DNA of 64,000 nt from Poa pratensis (taxonomy: Eukaryota > Streptophyta > Magnoliopsida > Poales > Poaceae), in contig CAMZMU010000059.1 in NCBI GenBank assembly GCA_947311845.1, forward strand, positions 39,235,226 through 39,299,225, in the 5' to 3' direction. The notes below the pieces were generated by a model. The model was given only the letters and a program-made list of their open reading frames with translations, did no database searches and was not told the origin of the DNA. Of this stretch, positions 12,439-24,547 are shown piece after piece. Within the stretch, counting starts at the first letter, position 1; every line of letters starts with the position of its first letter. A program made the translations under genes and the position numbers.

Positions 12439-12825
12439 TAAGAAATTCCAAGTCATCACATCATGGATGACATCAGCAATCTACAGAAGGGATATATGCA
12501 GTAAAAAACCAAAAATATTTAATAAGTTGGTGTGACATACGTCCTACATGATGTGTATAAAACAACTAAAATCTAGAATAAAGTTTAATAGGACACATTT
12601 CAAATTGAAATAAAATAAAATGAGCATTTCATGTTAAAATTTAGATATCGCGGGTACTTTAATCATATTTACAAAGGTTAAGATTCCAACATTGTTGCGG
12701 GTCGTCCCATCTCTCAGACATATGGGCACTCACTGTGCATGGATCTCGGGGTGATTAGCCAAAGCCGACACGAACGGTGTTTTGTTAAATGTTACGCCGA
12801 TGGACACACAGAGTGGTAAGAAGTA
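12439..12825. other. Spacer, nothing recognised
   Basis: AT-rich; no gene or repeat supported. Confidence 0.4.
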
Positions 12826-12948
12826 CTCCCTCCGTTCTAAAAAAGATGACTTCCATTTGTGTGCATGTGAACGTATCTATACATGTAACATATCTAGATA
12901 CGTCCGTATGTAGACAAATGAAAGTCATCCTTTTTGAAACGGAGGGAG
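12826..12948. mobile_element. Stowaway MITE
   Basis: Ends CTCCCTCCGTTCTAAAAAAG and GGAGGGAG with flanking TA; 123 bp with pairing arms. Confidence 0.9.
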
Positions 12949-13321
12949 TACATCGGGACCAGTTTACCCCTCTACTCCAAAAGTGGTAGTGACAATCATG
13001 CCATCCAGGCGGACGCGCTGGCGGGGTCGATCTGAAGGGTCAATGTTACCCATGGTGGTCTCTTAGACGGAAATGGAGGCCATGCTCCAGTAGCTCGGCC
13101 ACGGGGAGACAACCGACGACGAGGTGGACGCGATGGCATCCATGGCCATTGTCGAGTTCTGGTCTGGCGCTAGCGAGAAAGATGAGACAATGGAGGCACT
13201 CAAGATGTTAGACACGATGACAACAACAGCATCACAGATCGAGAAACATCCTTTCCGATCAGATAGTCCAAGAGAGAAAGACCTTGGAATGAAGGAATCA
13301 AGCATATAGTTCTGAAGAATA
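12949..13321. other. Short coding-like spacer
   Basis: A plus-strand frame near 13124-13309 (MDAMASMAIVEFWSGASEKD...) has a coding-like composition but no start context, partner exon or recognisable domain. It may be an exon scrap; it is not called as a gene. Confidence 0.25.
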
Positions 13322-16309
13322 CTAGTTATATTTTACGCGGCGTCACGCCGCGCGTTTGGTGAAAAAAAAATTGCGGTAATTTGTTTTTTTAGTTGTGATA
13401 TATATGTTGTTAGGTTTTTTTTTCCCAATTCTAGTTTGCAAATATGTATTTTTTTAGGCATTTGTTAAGGGTAACTTCATTATTAGAGAACTATGAGGTA
13501 TATCAACGCTTAATTGTATTTTTTTCCTAGGCATTGAAATATTTATTTGATGAGGCATGATTAAAGTGTAGCTTAATTATTAGGGAAGTAAGTTATTGTA
13601 GTTATCGTTTTTTTCTGATGGTTAGTGTGCAAATTGTTGGTCGTGCATTTTTTTTTCTTTTTTCTGGAATACGGGTGTGCAAAATGAGCTCACATGGGAG
13701 ATTTAAGTTTTATTACTTGTTATTATGTTGGATTGGTGTGATATGTATGCGTTTTATGTTAAATTTTTAATTTAACTGCATACTTGGAGGAAGTACATTT
13801 TTTGAGCTTTTCTTAAATTCAATGTAAAATGGAACTATAATAAGAGGAGGTGGACCTAAATTTTATCGAAATAGTAATGTAATCAGGCATTTATTTTTTA
13901 AGTCAAGCATTTTTTTAAAGCAGTGGCTATTATTTGAAATCCAAATGGTATCAAAATTCAGTAACTATGTGCGAAATGCAGTAGTTACAATTTTTTTATG
14001 TTAATATTAGTACATTTCAGATGGAATTCTTGAATGCTGACCTTTTTTTTTGCAATTAATAAATGGAAGTGTATTTCAATTTGGAATAACCAAATGTAAT
14101 TCTTGAATTTTGACATTTTTTTGGGTTTGTTTTTGTGTCAAAAAGTAATTAGTTTTTTTTTTGCCTAGTATTTTCGTATATTTCTCATGTTTTTTTCCCG
14201 GTAGTTATTTGTGAAAATTTCTATTTTCGCGGTGGATACATTCGGGGACATTGATTTTTCCGATGTTTCTTTTTGTTTAACTGTTCGTGGAAGTACCGTG
14301 GTGTAAAAATTTAAAATCTAGAAATGGCCACATTAAAATTTGTTTAAATTGAACTGTACTGAAGTCCGGGAAGAAGGTTGTAACAGAAATTTGTTTAAAT
14401 TTCAAAATTGTTAAAATTTGGACGGCATTCATATTTCAATTTGCTTAGCGTTCATTGAACAGTCAAACTCGATCCGGCCCCTCTCGCCTCCTTCGCCGCG
14501 CGTGTGTGTTAAATTTCAAATTTTAAGGCGTGGGTATTTTAAAAATGTTTAAGGTTCGAAATTATTGAATTTTGAAAAGGTTGTCGTTGTAAAAAATGGT
14601 CGGACTTTAGAGGCTACTCAAATTTGGAAATTGGTGTAGTTTGGAAAAAGGAAATTACGTTTTAGAGGCGGTTAGATTTTAGAAATCACTTATATGGGAA
14701 ATGTATCGAGATTTGATTTTTGTACGCGTTTGTAGAATGATCAAGTTTGAAGGAATTTTAAAGTTTTGAAGTGTTGAAATTTTGTTTGTATTGAGGTCCG
14801 TTATTGATATTTGTAAGTCTTTTCAAATTTTGGATTTTGGTAAAATTTGGAAGTTACTGACAGTTGAATCATGTTTGTGACTGTTGAATGGTCATATTTC
14901 TTACGCATTTTTTTTAAGTATTAAAAATTGGATTTTAATCGTACGCCATAAATAGGCAGTGCCCTTTTATTGTGTTCGTGCCGATATATTTACAGGTTTT
15001 GTCTTTTTGTGGCATAAGTAGGTTGCATATTTTATGTAATTTGGAAATCTCGAAATCTGGTGGAATTTGATGGTCATTTTAGCGAAATATTCACTAAATT
15101 TTTTTTTTTGGCCATATGTGTGGCTTGCACTTTTTGTGTATAAGAAATCTGAAACAATTTGTCATTTTTTTTTCGATTCGTAGATATGGTGGTGTTGATT
15201 CTATTTTTGTGGATATTGTTTAGTGAAATTGGGTCGGCGTTTGGGAAATTTAAAATTTTCAAATTTGATATGCGACGATATGCCATAATTAGTGGGCGAT
15301 ACTGTTCTTTTTTTTGTGTGTTCATGCTTTTTTTCGCTGTTATATTTCGTTTTTTTTATTGTGCATTTCAGGAGTATTCAAATTTTGAATTCAAATCTTA
15401 AAATGTTTACACTTTAGAGCAGTGCAGATTTGGAAATTGTGGTTGTATTTCGAAATTACAGAAATTTCTTTAAAAAGAAAATCAGGGGGAAAAGGGAAAA
15501 ATAGAATGGGCCGACCCAGCTGCGCAATCGCCAGGCCGGCCCACGTGGCGGCCCAGCTACACGGCCCAAGCCCGTCTTGGCGGCACGATGGCGTGGCGGA
15601 CGGGCGGAGCTGCCGCGGCGGCGACGGCGATGCCGCCGTCGAACCACGGCGATGCAGGACGTGCAGCTGGGCGTGCTGCACGCGCCTGCTCGCGCCGCGT
15701 CCGCACGTGGCGGCGCCGCCCATTTTGGGTCGCCGGAGCGGCCGTGGCGGCGCGCGGGCGCGGCGGAGGCCGGCGGGAGCGGCCGTGATGATTGCGGCTC
15801 GGAGACGGCGTGCCGGCGGCCGATCTGCGGCGAGGATGTAGAGTCGGCGACGGCGGACCTCGCGGTGAGCTCAGTTTTGAGCGGGGAGTGGCGGAGGGTC
15901 GGCGGTGAGCGTCGGCGGCGGCGCCGGCACCGCGCGCGAGAGGGAAGAAGAAAGGGGAAAGTGTTAACATTTTGCTCGAAAGCCCCTGAGTTTGCGACAA
16001 TTTTTGAGTAGGTCCATCAATTGGTGAAGCGTGGACCGTGGAGCAATTTCTCGACCGCGAGGGGTCTTTTCGCAAAATAGCGCGAGTGGGTCCGTGCTGG
16101 CCATCCGATCGGCGGGCGACGGAGCGGATCAATAACTGTGAAACACTGTTCATCTACAGTGACTACTGTAGCTAAGCTACAGTCGCACGGCAGCAAATAG
16201 GGCAGCGATCTGCGCAACTTGCTACTGTAGCTTGCTACAGTAGCACAAGCTACAGTAGCACGCAGCAGATAGGGCAGCGATCTGCGCAACTTTTATATAT
16301 CTACTATGA
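13322..16309 (-). mobile_element. Non-autonomous Helitron-like element
   Basis: On the minus strand the 3' end has a perfect GC hairpin (13336-13352, CGCGGCGT/ACGCCGCG) followed 10 nt later by CTAG at 13325-13322 and then a host T, the Helitron terminal signature. The 5' end is best placed at 16309 (TCATAGTAG, preceded by A). That gives insertion between A and T, but a (TGA)n tract makes the exact base ambiguous. The body is mostly A/T-rich. Nearest the 5' end, about 15500-15960 is a GC-rich block resembling a captured 5' gene segment. No Rep/helicase ORF is present, so it is non-autonomous. GC-block ORFs in several frames are not called. Confidence 0.65.
16187..16295 (-). repeat. Duplicated Helitron 5' subterminal block
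   Basis: GGGCAGCGATCTGCGCAACTT occurs around 16199-16219 and again 72 bp later around 16271-16291. They are separated by inverted CTACTGTAGC/GCTACAGTAG motifs. Confidence 0.6.
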
Positions 16310-16632
16310 TGATGATGATGATGCGCCACAACCGTTTGATTTTTTTAATTCCAACTGTAGACGTTCCTACCGCAGTTTAGTACAGCTCGCCTAGCGCATC
16401 AAATGTGTGACCCGATGTGGCGCACCGGTGTATAGGTACGATCATCTATCGAATTGAAAAATGTATAACTTTTTTGCTTAATTACTTATCAGTTGCGGAG
16501 AATCTTAATATTATAGCAAATCACATGCACTCAGCTAGTTAGTTGCAATACACCAAATCAAGGGGACCTTGGCATACTCGATTAATTAATTAAGCTGATA
16601 GGAAATATTTAAGACGCAAACATGTATGCATA
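16310..16632. other. Spacer
   Basis: A short (TGA)n microsatellite at about 16307-16323, then unassigned sequence up to the 11-bp duplication ATGTATGCATA at 16622-16632. Confidence 0.4.
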
Positions 16633-17948
16633 GAGGGTCACCCGTGTCGCTCCCTAGAGCGGCACCGGGGCCGCAACCTTCAGCCGCCAGAAGACCACCT
16701 CCAGACCACCGCGCCGCCGCTGCCGTCAGCCCCTTGCCGCGGCGGCGGCGCCCCAACTGCAAAGGCGGCTTGGGGAAGGAAGGCCTCGGCGGCTCGGGTG
16801 GGCGCTAGGGCGTCCGCGCCATGTCTCCAGAGCGCGTGAGGCCGGGGCGGCGCCCCCGTGCCGTGCAGGAGGTGGCCATGCTGGTCGGCTCCTGAGGGCC
16901 TCCCGCGGAGCGACGATGTGGAGGTGCCGGCGCGCGGCCGTTGCAGCCATCTTCGGTCTGCACGGATGCGATCTAGATCTTGGCCTCAATCTAGGCCTCT
17001 GGGCCTGATCCGGGCTTGAGATCTCCAGCCAAGGAGTTCAGCGGGAATTATGGATGTGGCTTTGGCCACGCCGACGAAGACCTGCAGCGACACACTGGGT
17101 TGCCCTCTTCTCGTTTGCCGTTCTGCACGGAGATGACTGGCGACATGGGGGCCTGCGAGTCTTGGAATAAAGATGGCGGTCCTAGGGTTTCTTCCGCATG
17201 AAGACGAAGATCTGCGGGATGCGTGCCCTCGTTGATTTGGCTGGAGTGTCAACTTCCGGATGGCTCTGCCGGCCAACTCCATTGGACGACTCATGCCTGG
17301 AGATTGCTGGATCGGATGAGATTCGGTCGGGCGCACCCATGTTTTTTTTCTGACCGTTTGGTTTCAGAGAGAGCGTTGTGAAGCTCTGTTGTCTATTACC
17401 ACCATGAGATATGTCTTTGACATCCATGGTGAAGTCAGATGCGGAGAATGTCATGAAAGCCGAGATATGAGGACTGGCGATGGTGGTTTGAGACTTTGTG
17501 TGACGAGAAACTGGCTTGGTGAGCTGGGACTTGCAGCAGCGACTGTTAGTGGGGGCGACATCACAAGAGATGTCCACACTCTTTACTTGCAGGATGAAAA
17601 CCCGAGGTCTGGCCTTCATTGGTTGTGCCTGGCAATGGACTTGTTGAAGGCATTATTTTTGTGAGCAGAGGACTTCCTCCAGGATGAAAACCTAAGATCT
17701 TTGATTGGGCGACGACGGCGCGTGTGCTCTGTTTTCCTTCTTGGAGGCGTCGCCTCTGGAGGGGTTGGACTTTTGGTGGTGTTAGTGTCGCTGCTAAAAG
17801 GATCTGATCGCTGTAGCGGGACTTTTCTTTTTCGTAATTTTTTTCCGGCTGTGTGCATCCGTAATGCCATTAGGACAATGTGTTGTTGCAGAGGCCGGAT
17901 GCAATTGGTATCTTCGTGATATTAATATACTCTCTTTATCTAAAAAAA
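16633..17948 (+). mobile_element. Poly(A) non-LTR retroposed element beside DUF1618 gene
   Basis: Flanked by ATGTATGCATA at 16622-16632 and 17949-17959. The 3' end GTTGCAGAGGCCGGATGCAATTGG...TTATCTAAAAAAAA is a LINE-derived tail. The 3' region matches that of the element at 11293-12418 (the segment around 'GGAGGCGTCG.CT.TGGAG'). It has a GC-rich 5' end and no enzyme ORF. Its right TSD ends only 16 bp from the DUF1618 stop codon, on the opposite strand, so it occupies that gene's 3' UTR position. Confidence 0.75.
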
Positions 17949-17975
17949 ATGTATGCATATCCATAATCCGTTGCC

Positions 17976-19226
17976 TTAAGCTGCAGCGCTTATATTGAGA
18001 TGGCTGGAGATGGTGCTGTAGAACAGTGTTGGGAATCTCCCCATGGGAAGAGGATGGACTCCTAGCAGCTTCATCGTCACCATATCGACAGCAATCACCC
18101 ACGCTTGCCCTTCTAATAAGAAACGGTGCTTAGCCAAGAAGCAGACGATGTTGTCTTCGTGAAAGCTCAACATTGGAATGTCAACGAAGAGAACCCCAAA
18201 ATTTGGTGTGCCGTGAAGCTCCAAACCCTCAGGCAGCACACCATCACCCACCGAAATTTGTCTAGCCTCGAGTATGGGGTACGTGTCCCACTCCTCGAGC
18301 TGGTGCCAAGGACTTGCAGCTGTAGTGGTAGTAGTCCACGTGGTAGCAGCCCAAGCCGCCACGTTGATAGGACAAGCTAGCTCAACGAACTTGATACGGA
18401 TGGTGTCGCAGGACATGCCGATGCTAACGTCGCGACTTTGCAAGAGGTGGCAGGTCCAGGGTCGGCAGTACTCTGCCTGTGGCAGCGGGATGTAGCGGAA
18501 CTCAGGGCTACCTTGGAGGACATCGCCGATGAGGATGCCGTCCGACAAGTCGACGAAAGCCACGACGCCGCCGCCAACGGTGATCATCTTGTTCGGCATG
18601 AAGTCGGCGTCTAAGTCGTCTCCGTCCTCCAGTAACAAGCGGGGCTTCTTGATGGTCCAAGTTTCAGTCTTGGAGTAGAAGAGGCAGAACTCGAACTGTG
18701 ATTTCCACTCCTTGGTTATTACCGCGATATAGTAGCGTCCGCCGTCGCCATGTGACAGGAGGCCGACCGCACAGGGTTCGCCGAGACGGCGTATGTCCAT
18801 CTCCGTGAGTTGTGGGACCAGTTTGAGCGACGGAGCGTCAGCGCCGCCGGGCTGGTAGACGTAGTATTCGGAGAACCGACATGTCCTCGTGCGTATGGGC
18901 ATGCTGAGGAGGATGAGCCCGCCGTCAGTGGAGTGAATGAAGGGCTCCTCGTCCTCGGTGAAACAGGCGTCGGTGGACCAGACGTGGACGTAGGAGACGA
19001 GTGGCGGGCGGGCGACGAACAAGCTGGCCTGAACGGACATCTCGCGAGACTCGTCCGGGTCCTTGATGTGGTAGATGGCGGTGGTGGCGTTGGTGGATTC
19101 GGCGACCAAGGGCTTGCTCACGAGGAGGCAGCTCTTGGGGGGTTCGGCGGCGGCGGCGTCGTCCACGCCGGGCGGAACCATCGAACCAAGCGAAATTTCC
19201 GCACTAGGAGCATGAATCGGATCCAT
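17976..19226 (-). CDS. DUF1618 domain protein
   Basis: An uninterrupted, single-exon frame of 416 residues from ATG 19226. Residues about 95-140 (DGGLILLSMP...) and about 190-330 match the grass-expanded DUF1618 family. The most typical stretch is VVAFVDLSDGILIGDVL followed by RYIPLP near residues 221-248. There is no signal peptide or membrane segment. Length suits the family (about 400-500 aa). No biochemical function is established for DUF1618 and none is assigned here. G+C is high compared with surroundings, as in many grass genes. A retroposon sits 16 bp past the stop, so the native polyadenylation region is displaced or lost. Family call is firm; expression is unknown. Confidence 0.88.
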   Translation of the reverse strand: MDPIHAPSAEISLGSMVPPGVDDAAAAEPPKSCLLVSKPLVAESTNATTAIYHIKDPDESREMSVQASLFVARPPLVSYVHVWSTDACFTEDEEPFIHSTDGGLILLSMPIRTRTCRFSEYYVYQPGGADAPSLKLVPQLTEMDIRRLGEPCAVGLLSHGDGGRYYIAVITKEWKSQFEFCLFYSKTETWTIKKPRLLLEDGDDLDADFMPNKMITVGGGVVAFVDLSDGILIGDVLQGSPEFRYIPLPQAEYCRPWTCHLLQSRDVSIGMSCDTIRIKFVELACPINVAAWAATTWTTTTTAASPWHQLEEWDTYPILEARQISVGDGVLPEGLELHGTPNFGVLFVDIPMLSFHEDNIVCFLAKHRFLLEGQAWVIAVDMVTMKLLGVHPLPMGRFPTLFYSTISSHLNISAAA

Positions 19227-19331
19227 CCGAGGTAGCTTCGTCTGGATTGGATTTAGTTGGGGTGGATTTTATCGGATGGATCTTGACGATGGCCGGGCGT
19301 ATCAGTTGGAGTATTGGAGACGGACAAAGGA

Positions 19332-19340
19332 GGATTTATG
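19332..19340 (-). promoter_or_regulatory. TATA-like box for DUF1618 gene
   Basis: Minus-strand CATAAATCC about 110 bp upstream of the ATG, with nothing better nearby. Position fits a plant core promoter with a short 5' UTR. Confidence 0.4.
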
Positions 19341-19393
19341 GGTGCGTGGCGGCGGCGGCCGAATAAATCTCCCATCTCCGTCTCTACTACATA

Positions 19394-19515
19394 CTCTCTC
19401 GTTCCAAATTAATTAACCTTTATTTATCTACACATTGATGTATCTAGACATGTTACACGTATAGATACATCCACATGTGGACTAATGGAAGTCAATTAAT
19501 TTGGAACGGAGGGAG
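19394..19515. mobile_element. Stowaway MITE
   Basis: Ends CTCTCTCGTTCCAAATTAAT and ATTTGGAACGGAGGGAG with flanking TA; pairing arms. Confidence 0.9.
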
Positions 19516-19564
19516 TACTAGCTAAATGACCGTGCGTTGTTACGGGGGCATAAAAATGTTACTA

Positions 19565-19684
19565 CCTCCGATCCTTATTAGTGGGCACAACTTTGTCTAC
19601 ATACACATGTATCTAGTCTAAATAATTAACTAGATACATATGAATTTAGACAAAGCTATGCCCACTAATATGGATCGGAGTGAG
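19565..19684. mobile_element. Stowaway-like MITE, second family
   Basis: Ends CCTCCGATCC and GGATCGGAGTGAG with TA flanks; arms contain CTTTGTCTACATACACATG and its partner. The centre reads TAATTAACTAGATACATATG uninterrupted, which is the empty-site version of the nested copy at 31498-31745. Confidence 0.88.
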
Positions 19685-19686
19685 TA

Positions 19687-20839
19687 ACAATAATAGATGA
19701 TTATATTTTCTGAACCCCTATTCAAAGCTTTTTGATTAAGGCAACATATGTAGATAGCACCACTTTCATGTTAAAACACGTGAAAGGATGATATTTGGAT
19801 CAGAACACTATCTTTATGTGAAACTGAACATGATCACTCAAATTTGTTTTTGAACTGTCGCTGATATTTTAATTAAGAATGAACATGATACACGTCATTT
19901 AGGTTCCAAGTGAACCTGATAGTGTTTCCTTTACTCCCTCACCTCCGAAACAACATGTTAACAGTACAAACTTGAAAACTTAAATCTATATAAACCTACA
20001 CATGAGGCTAATCAACCGACCTGTTTTGGCCAAATCAGTATCATGTTACCCGTGTGTTCATCTAAACTATTAACTTTAAAATCTCATGTGTTCATTTCAA
20101 ATTACTCACCACAGTATAATTATTCAACAAGAAATAGTACTGGGTTAAAGTTTTGAACCCCTTGTACAGATCAGAAAATCATTATAAGTCACTAACAACA
20201 ATGAGCAACAACCTCTGTACCTGACAAATTTGAGGCCAAGCAATAATCACAAAATAAGACACAACAACCATTACATGCAAATGCTAGAGTATACTTGTGC
20301 AAGCCTTTGAACTGAACAACAAGAGGAGGTTTAAAATCCGAGGTACGTAAATGTCAAGTTTCCATGAAAAGAAATTAAAGGTTCGGTTGATAGTATAATT
20401 GGATGCATGAAGAAATGAACAATTAATTTTGCACAGGAATTGTTATGAAACGCTATAGGTGTGCATCTTTTTCTTGGTAGATAATGCAACATTGTTGCTC
20501 CTGAAGATTCAGCTGAGCTGTGCACTGAACATTCAGTTGAAGGGAGAAAAACAGAACACACATCTATCATCTCTCTCCATCGACTATATGCATGATTTAC
20601 ATAAGTAATAATATCACATCATTTTTAATCTTTAGATTAATAAAAGAAAGCAAAGCAACAAATAAATTTGCTCTGATTTACTTCACTTGTAGTTCACTGT
20701 ATGAAATTGTAATGAGGATCATTCACTAAGAAAAAATCCCAATATATGTGGCGCTATCTACTGCAAAATTATCTTGAAATGACCATGTTAAACCTGGAGG
20801 TCAAAATCGATGCAAAGAGACAGTAATTTCAAACTTATA
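19687..20839. other. AT-rich intergenic stretch
   Basis: No gene or clear repeat recognised. Confidence 0.4.
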
Positions 20840-21165
20840 CTATCTCCGTTCCGATAAGCAAGGCGTAAATTGCCCAGCGCTGTAACCAAGGCGACCTGAT
20901 GCGAGGCTATTTCTTCCCATGCAACCCCTAGCTGAATGCCCCAGGCCCACGCCTGTACTCCTACGTGAAGCGAGAGATGCGAGCTGACAAAGGCTGGGCT
21001 GGTTCATTGATTGGAGGTGAGGGATGTCAGCCAACGAGTGATGCATGCATGGGCCAACATGCATGAGGGTATTTACGGAAAGAACGGAACAAACTCTGAT
21101 CTGCGCATTTCTTTGTGGAAAAAATCTGAAAAATTTATGCGCCTTGCTTATGGGCACGAATGGAG
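20840..21165. mobile_element. Stowaway-like foldback element, 326 bp
   Basis: The left end CTATCTCCGTTCCGATAAGC and the right end (reverse complement CTCCATTCGTGCCCATAAGC) pair, continue with AAGGCG, and are flanked by TA. The middle is unpaired and GC-richer. ORFs here are not genes. Confidence 0.75.
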
Positions 21166-21167
21166 TA

Positions 21168-23164
21168 TTAAAGAGGTATTGTTCATAAAAGTGTTCCAAA
21201 TAGCCACATGCAGTAGTATGTAGTAATAATCAATATTTAGAGTAGAAAAAATCTATAATAAGCGCTTCATAAACTCGCTGCATGCAAGTTAGCTATTTAT
21301 ACATATCACAAGTTGCAGCTCACTGTAATAATATCAAGGATTGTTCGTGCCAAAATCTATTCTCCATCTCAAAATGACCTCCCACAGGCCACATCTCTAT
21401 ACCATACACGACAAACACCACAGATCCAATACTACTGATAAGTTGAGATGAAGTCGGCTAAAGTTCTATATAGCCTTTCGTATAGATTCAAAATTTCTAA
21501 AGCCAACATTTCATTCATCAAGTAGTAAGCAAAATCTTGCTGTACGGAAATTTTGCAAATGTACATCATATCTCATGATTTTAGTCAAGAAAAGAGATGA
21601 CCTGTACCAATTCTGCTACGAAGTGGACAAGCCAGAGGCCTTTCTTCCTTCTTGCTGCAGCTTGCGTGTTGTGTAAAGGCTTGGGATTGATGTTTGGAAA
21701 GTGGTAGGGATGTAGCCCATGGAAGCTCTGTAGCCTAGATCGACCACATCTCTCATACATCTGATCCGTCACTATCGTCATCGGATCTGCTGGGGCGATG
21801 AGAAAGCGTGCAGCGTGGAGGTGGGAGGTAGCTGTCAACCAAGGATGGAGGTAGCTGCGGGGGAGTCAGTTGCCGGGACCCCGTTGCCCTGCTCAGCGGA
21901 TTCGGCCGCGAACGGCGTCCTAGCCTCCGTCTTGTTGTAGGTCATCGTCACTGCATCCTGTGCTGCAACGGTGATAAGGGGTGGCCAGGGGTCGGGCAGT
22001 CGGGAAAGTTTGGGGAACCAGATCACATAGGTAGCTCGATCTTGAGCGCTTGGTCTCGTCGGCGGGTCTTGCTAGGTGACCATGTAGTGGGAGGCGACGA
22101 ACAGCAAGGGCCGCAGTTTGGGATGGGGAGTTAGCGGCCGGCAGTTCTGTCCCTCCTGTGGAGGAGGAAGGCGGCGCCACAGAGTGTTCAACCGTATGGC
22201 GGCGGTGACCAACAAACCCTAGACGACGTGCCTTCCGCCCATATGCAGCATTTTTTAACTGGGCTTGGCCCATATGTGTGCGATCGCGGGGCGGAGAGCA
22301 CGCAGACGAACGATGGCAGAAATTTCTGCTAGTTACCTAGGTACGAACTCCCATTTAATAGTAAAGAATATACTCCTAGAAAGAAAAAAATCATGGAAAA
22401 TTAGATCTACATTGTCCATATGTTCTGATCAGATCGACCGATCCGATCGTGGTTTTGCCGTTATAATATGGTGTGGATTTGTGGATGGATTCGTGAAGGA
22501 AATTTACTCAATAGAGAACTTTTTATAAACTCTTTGTAGGTTTCACTCAAAACTTGTTTGTTGAGACTGAATGAAATCTTAGAGTTCGTTCTACAAGTGA
22601 GATGACAACATTAGGGTCTTAGGGATAGAAATTGGCATAACATAATACAATGGGCATTTGGTAGCCATTATTTCGAGCAAACGATTTCTTTAGTAGCCAT
22701 TATTTCGAGCAAGAATCATGAAATGCATTTGTGATTTCATATCCAACCTGTTTGGTTGTCGTGCAATTAGACATGTCATTTCATTTTGAATTTCAGCAAA
22801 TGCATATTGTATTTTTTTGTTAGTTCCTATCACTAACCATGTCCTTTCACGTTCCATTTCTGCCAAATGGAATGAAATGATGTGTGCCAAACGAGATCTT
22901 ATATTATTTTACCATTTTTACTTTCCTTAACAAATATTTAAATTTCGCTTCCATCTTTTGAACATGTGCATCGGATATGCGCCTCTCCCAACCCACTTAT
23001 ATATCTATGACCCAAATCTAACAAAAATAGCCATATCAACGCACTTCTATCACTCCAAATCACTCTTGGACCCATAGATATCAACAAGAGGCATCTAGAA
23101 CCACTTATACCACTATAAATATGACAGATAGAATAATTTTTTCTTTTTAGCTTCATGGTTCCTC
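21168..23164. other. Unassigned stretch with a GC-richer block
   Basis: Positions 21590-22260 are GC-richer and could be an old transcribed unit, but no frame carries a recognisable domain. Positions 22662-22680 and 22694-22712 repeat TAGCCATTATTTCGAGCAA with a 32-bp period. Confidence 0.35.
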
Positions 23165-23226
23165 TTTTTTTTTTTTGCGAAACACAGTACAACGCAAGCG
23201 CTCATGTACACGCGCACACACTCTAC
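23165..23226 (-). mobile_element. 5'-truncated SINE fragment
   Basis: A T-run followed by TGCGAAACACAGTACAACGC and AAGCGCTCATGTACACGCGC is the same as the 3' end of the fuller SINE at 60412-60712 (minus strand). Only about 60 bp are retained. Confidence 0.7.
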
Positions 23227-23449
23227 AACGGGCTCCGGTTTCGAGGATACAAGGACCTACATTGTTACACTGCATTTGTTCATTAATGGGGCTAGCCGTT
23301 GGACCGACACGACACACGACACGACCCTTGCCCTGAATAAAAGGGTCTGACTCGGTATAACCTGTGCCAACCTTTTTATAAACAGGTCATGGCATGTCAG
23401 GCCCAACCCTTTTATTCTGGGGCACGCGAGTTAAAAAGGCCTAAAAATA

Positions 23450-24034
23450 GATATATACATCATTGGTCACTGAAGTTGGCGGGGATGAGCACTTTAGTCA
23501 CTGAACTCGTGGATTGTCCGCAAGTCACTTAACTTGGTAAGGATGAGTATACCGGTCAAAATGCTGACAACGCAGGGATATGGACGCCATCGTTTATCTT
23601 CAGGACTCTTAGTCCAAATTTGTATCTTGTCCGTTGTCGGATACTATTTCGCTTTCGCTGTGCTTTGGATCTTTGTAATGTATCAGTTGTATCTTCACTC
23701 GTTTGAGTCGTTGTTGTATATATACCTCCTTCTGTTGTTGTTGTTGCGGATTGTTTCATTAATTGTTGTAATGTTATCACAATTCCACCCACATAATGTT
23801 CATGTTTCGACGTGCACGTTATGTCTGGTGGGCGTCATAAGATCGTTATTATGCGTATTTTGGCGGGATCTCTAAAATCTGCATGGTACCGATTTTGGGG
23901 CGTCACCTGTCACCATTTTGACCGGTATACTCATCCTTGTCAAGTTTAGTGACTTGCGGACAACATTCCGCGAGTTTAGTGACTAAAGTGCTCATCCTCG
24001 CCAACTTGAGTGACCAATGGTGCATATATCTCAC
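23450..24034. mobile_element. Mutator-like foldback element with 9-11-bp TSD
   Basis: Ends pair over about 100 bp: GATATATACATCATTGGTCACTG... against the reverse complement of ...CAGTGACCAATGGTGCATATATC-like sequence near 24010-24030. CTAAAAATA lies at 23441-23449 and again at 24035-24043; extended, this is CCTAAAAATAG. A 9-bp or longer duplication and long TIRs support a Mutator-type element. A short ORF (23534-23875) inside is not a transposase. Confidence 0.72.
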
Positions 24035-24351
24035 CTAAAAATAGTGATAAGTCTGGGGCACGCGAGTTAAAAAGGTCCACCCGCGTGCTTTTTGGCCTTC
24101 TGTTTTCTTAAACATAAAGAAGTTTTTCAAAAGGTTTGAAAATATAGAGACATACAGAAGTATAAAAAATACAGAAATATAAAATCTAAAAAAACTACAT
24201 AAATTTATAAAATATAAGGAAATTATAGAAACATATAAAAATATAGAAGTATAAAACTTCGCCTTTGCGGGCGCACACCTAAATGCCCTAGGCGTCATCT
24301 AGTTTCAAGGACGCAATGGACCAGCTACGTTTCCTACATGGTTACACTACA

Positions 24352-24547
24352 CAGAGCCGGCTCTATAATTTCATGGGCCTAGGGCGAATTCGACCAATAA
24401 TGTCTGGGCTGGCTATGCAATTGACCAAAGATGGACCTTTTTCTATTTTTTCCCTCTGTCCTGTAGGTAATGTGTACAATATATGGGCCCCTTTTCAGTT
24501 GGGCCCCAGGCGGTCGCACCTCTCGCCCTGGGCCAGAGCCGGGCCTG
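24352..24547. mobile_element. hAT-type MITE with 8-bp TSD
   Basis: TIRs CAGAGCCGGCTCT and AGAGCCGGGCCTG (near inverted) bound 196 bp. The 8-bp duplication ACACTACA lies at 24344-24351 and 24548-24555. An 8-bp TSD with a CAG-start TIR is characteristic of hAT elements. Confidence 0.85.

Noticed and set aside
15391..16153. Several overlapping 100-198-codon ORFs on both strands
   Set aside because: All are in the GC-rich block of the Helitron-like element, in conflicting frames and with no domain.
17182..17619. 145-codon minus-strand ORF
   Set aside because: Inside the second retroposon, antisense, no recognisable domain.
18810..19235. 141-codon plus-strand ORF
   Set aside because: Antisense shadow of the DUF1618 gene.
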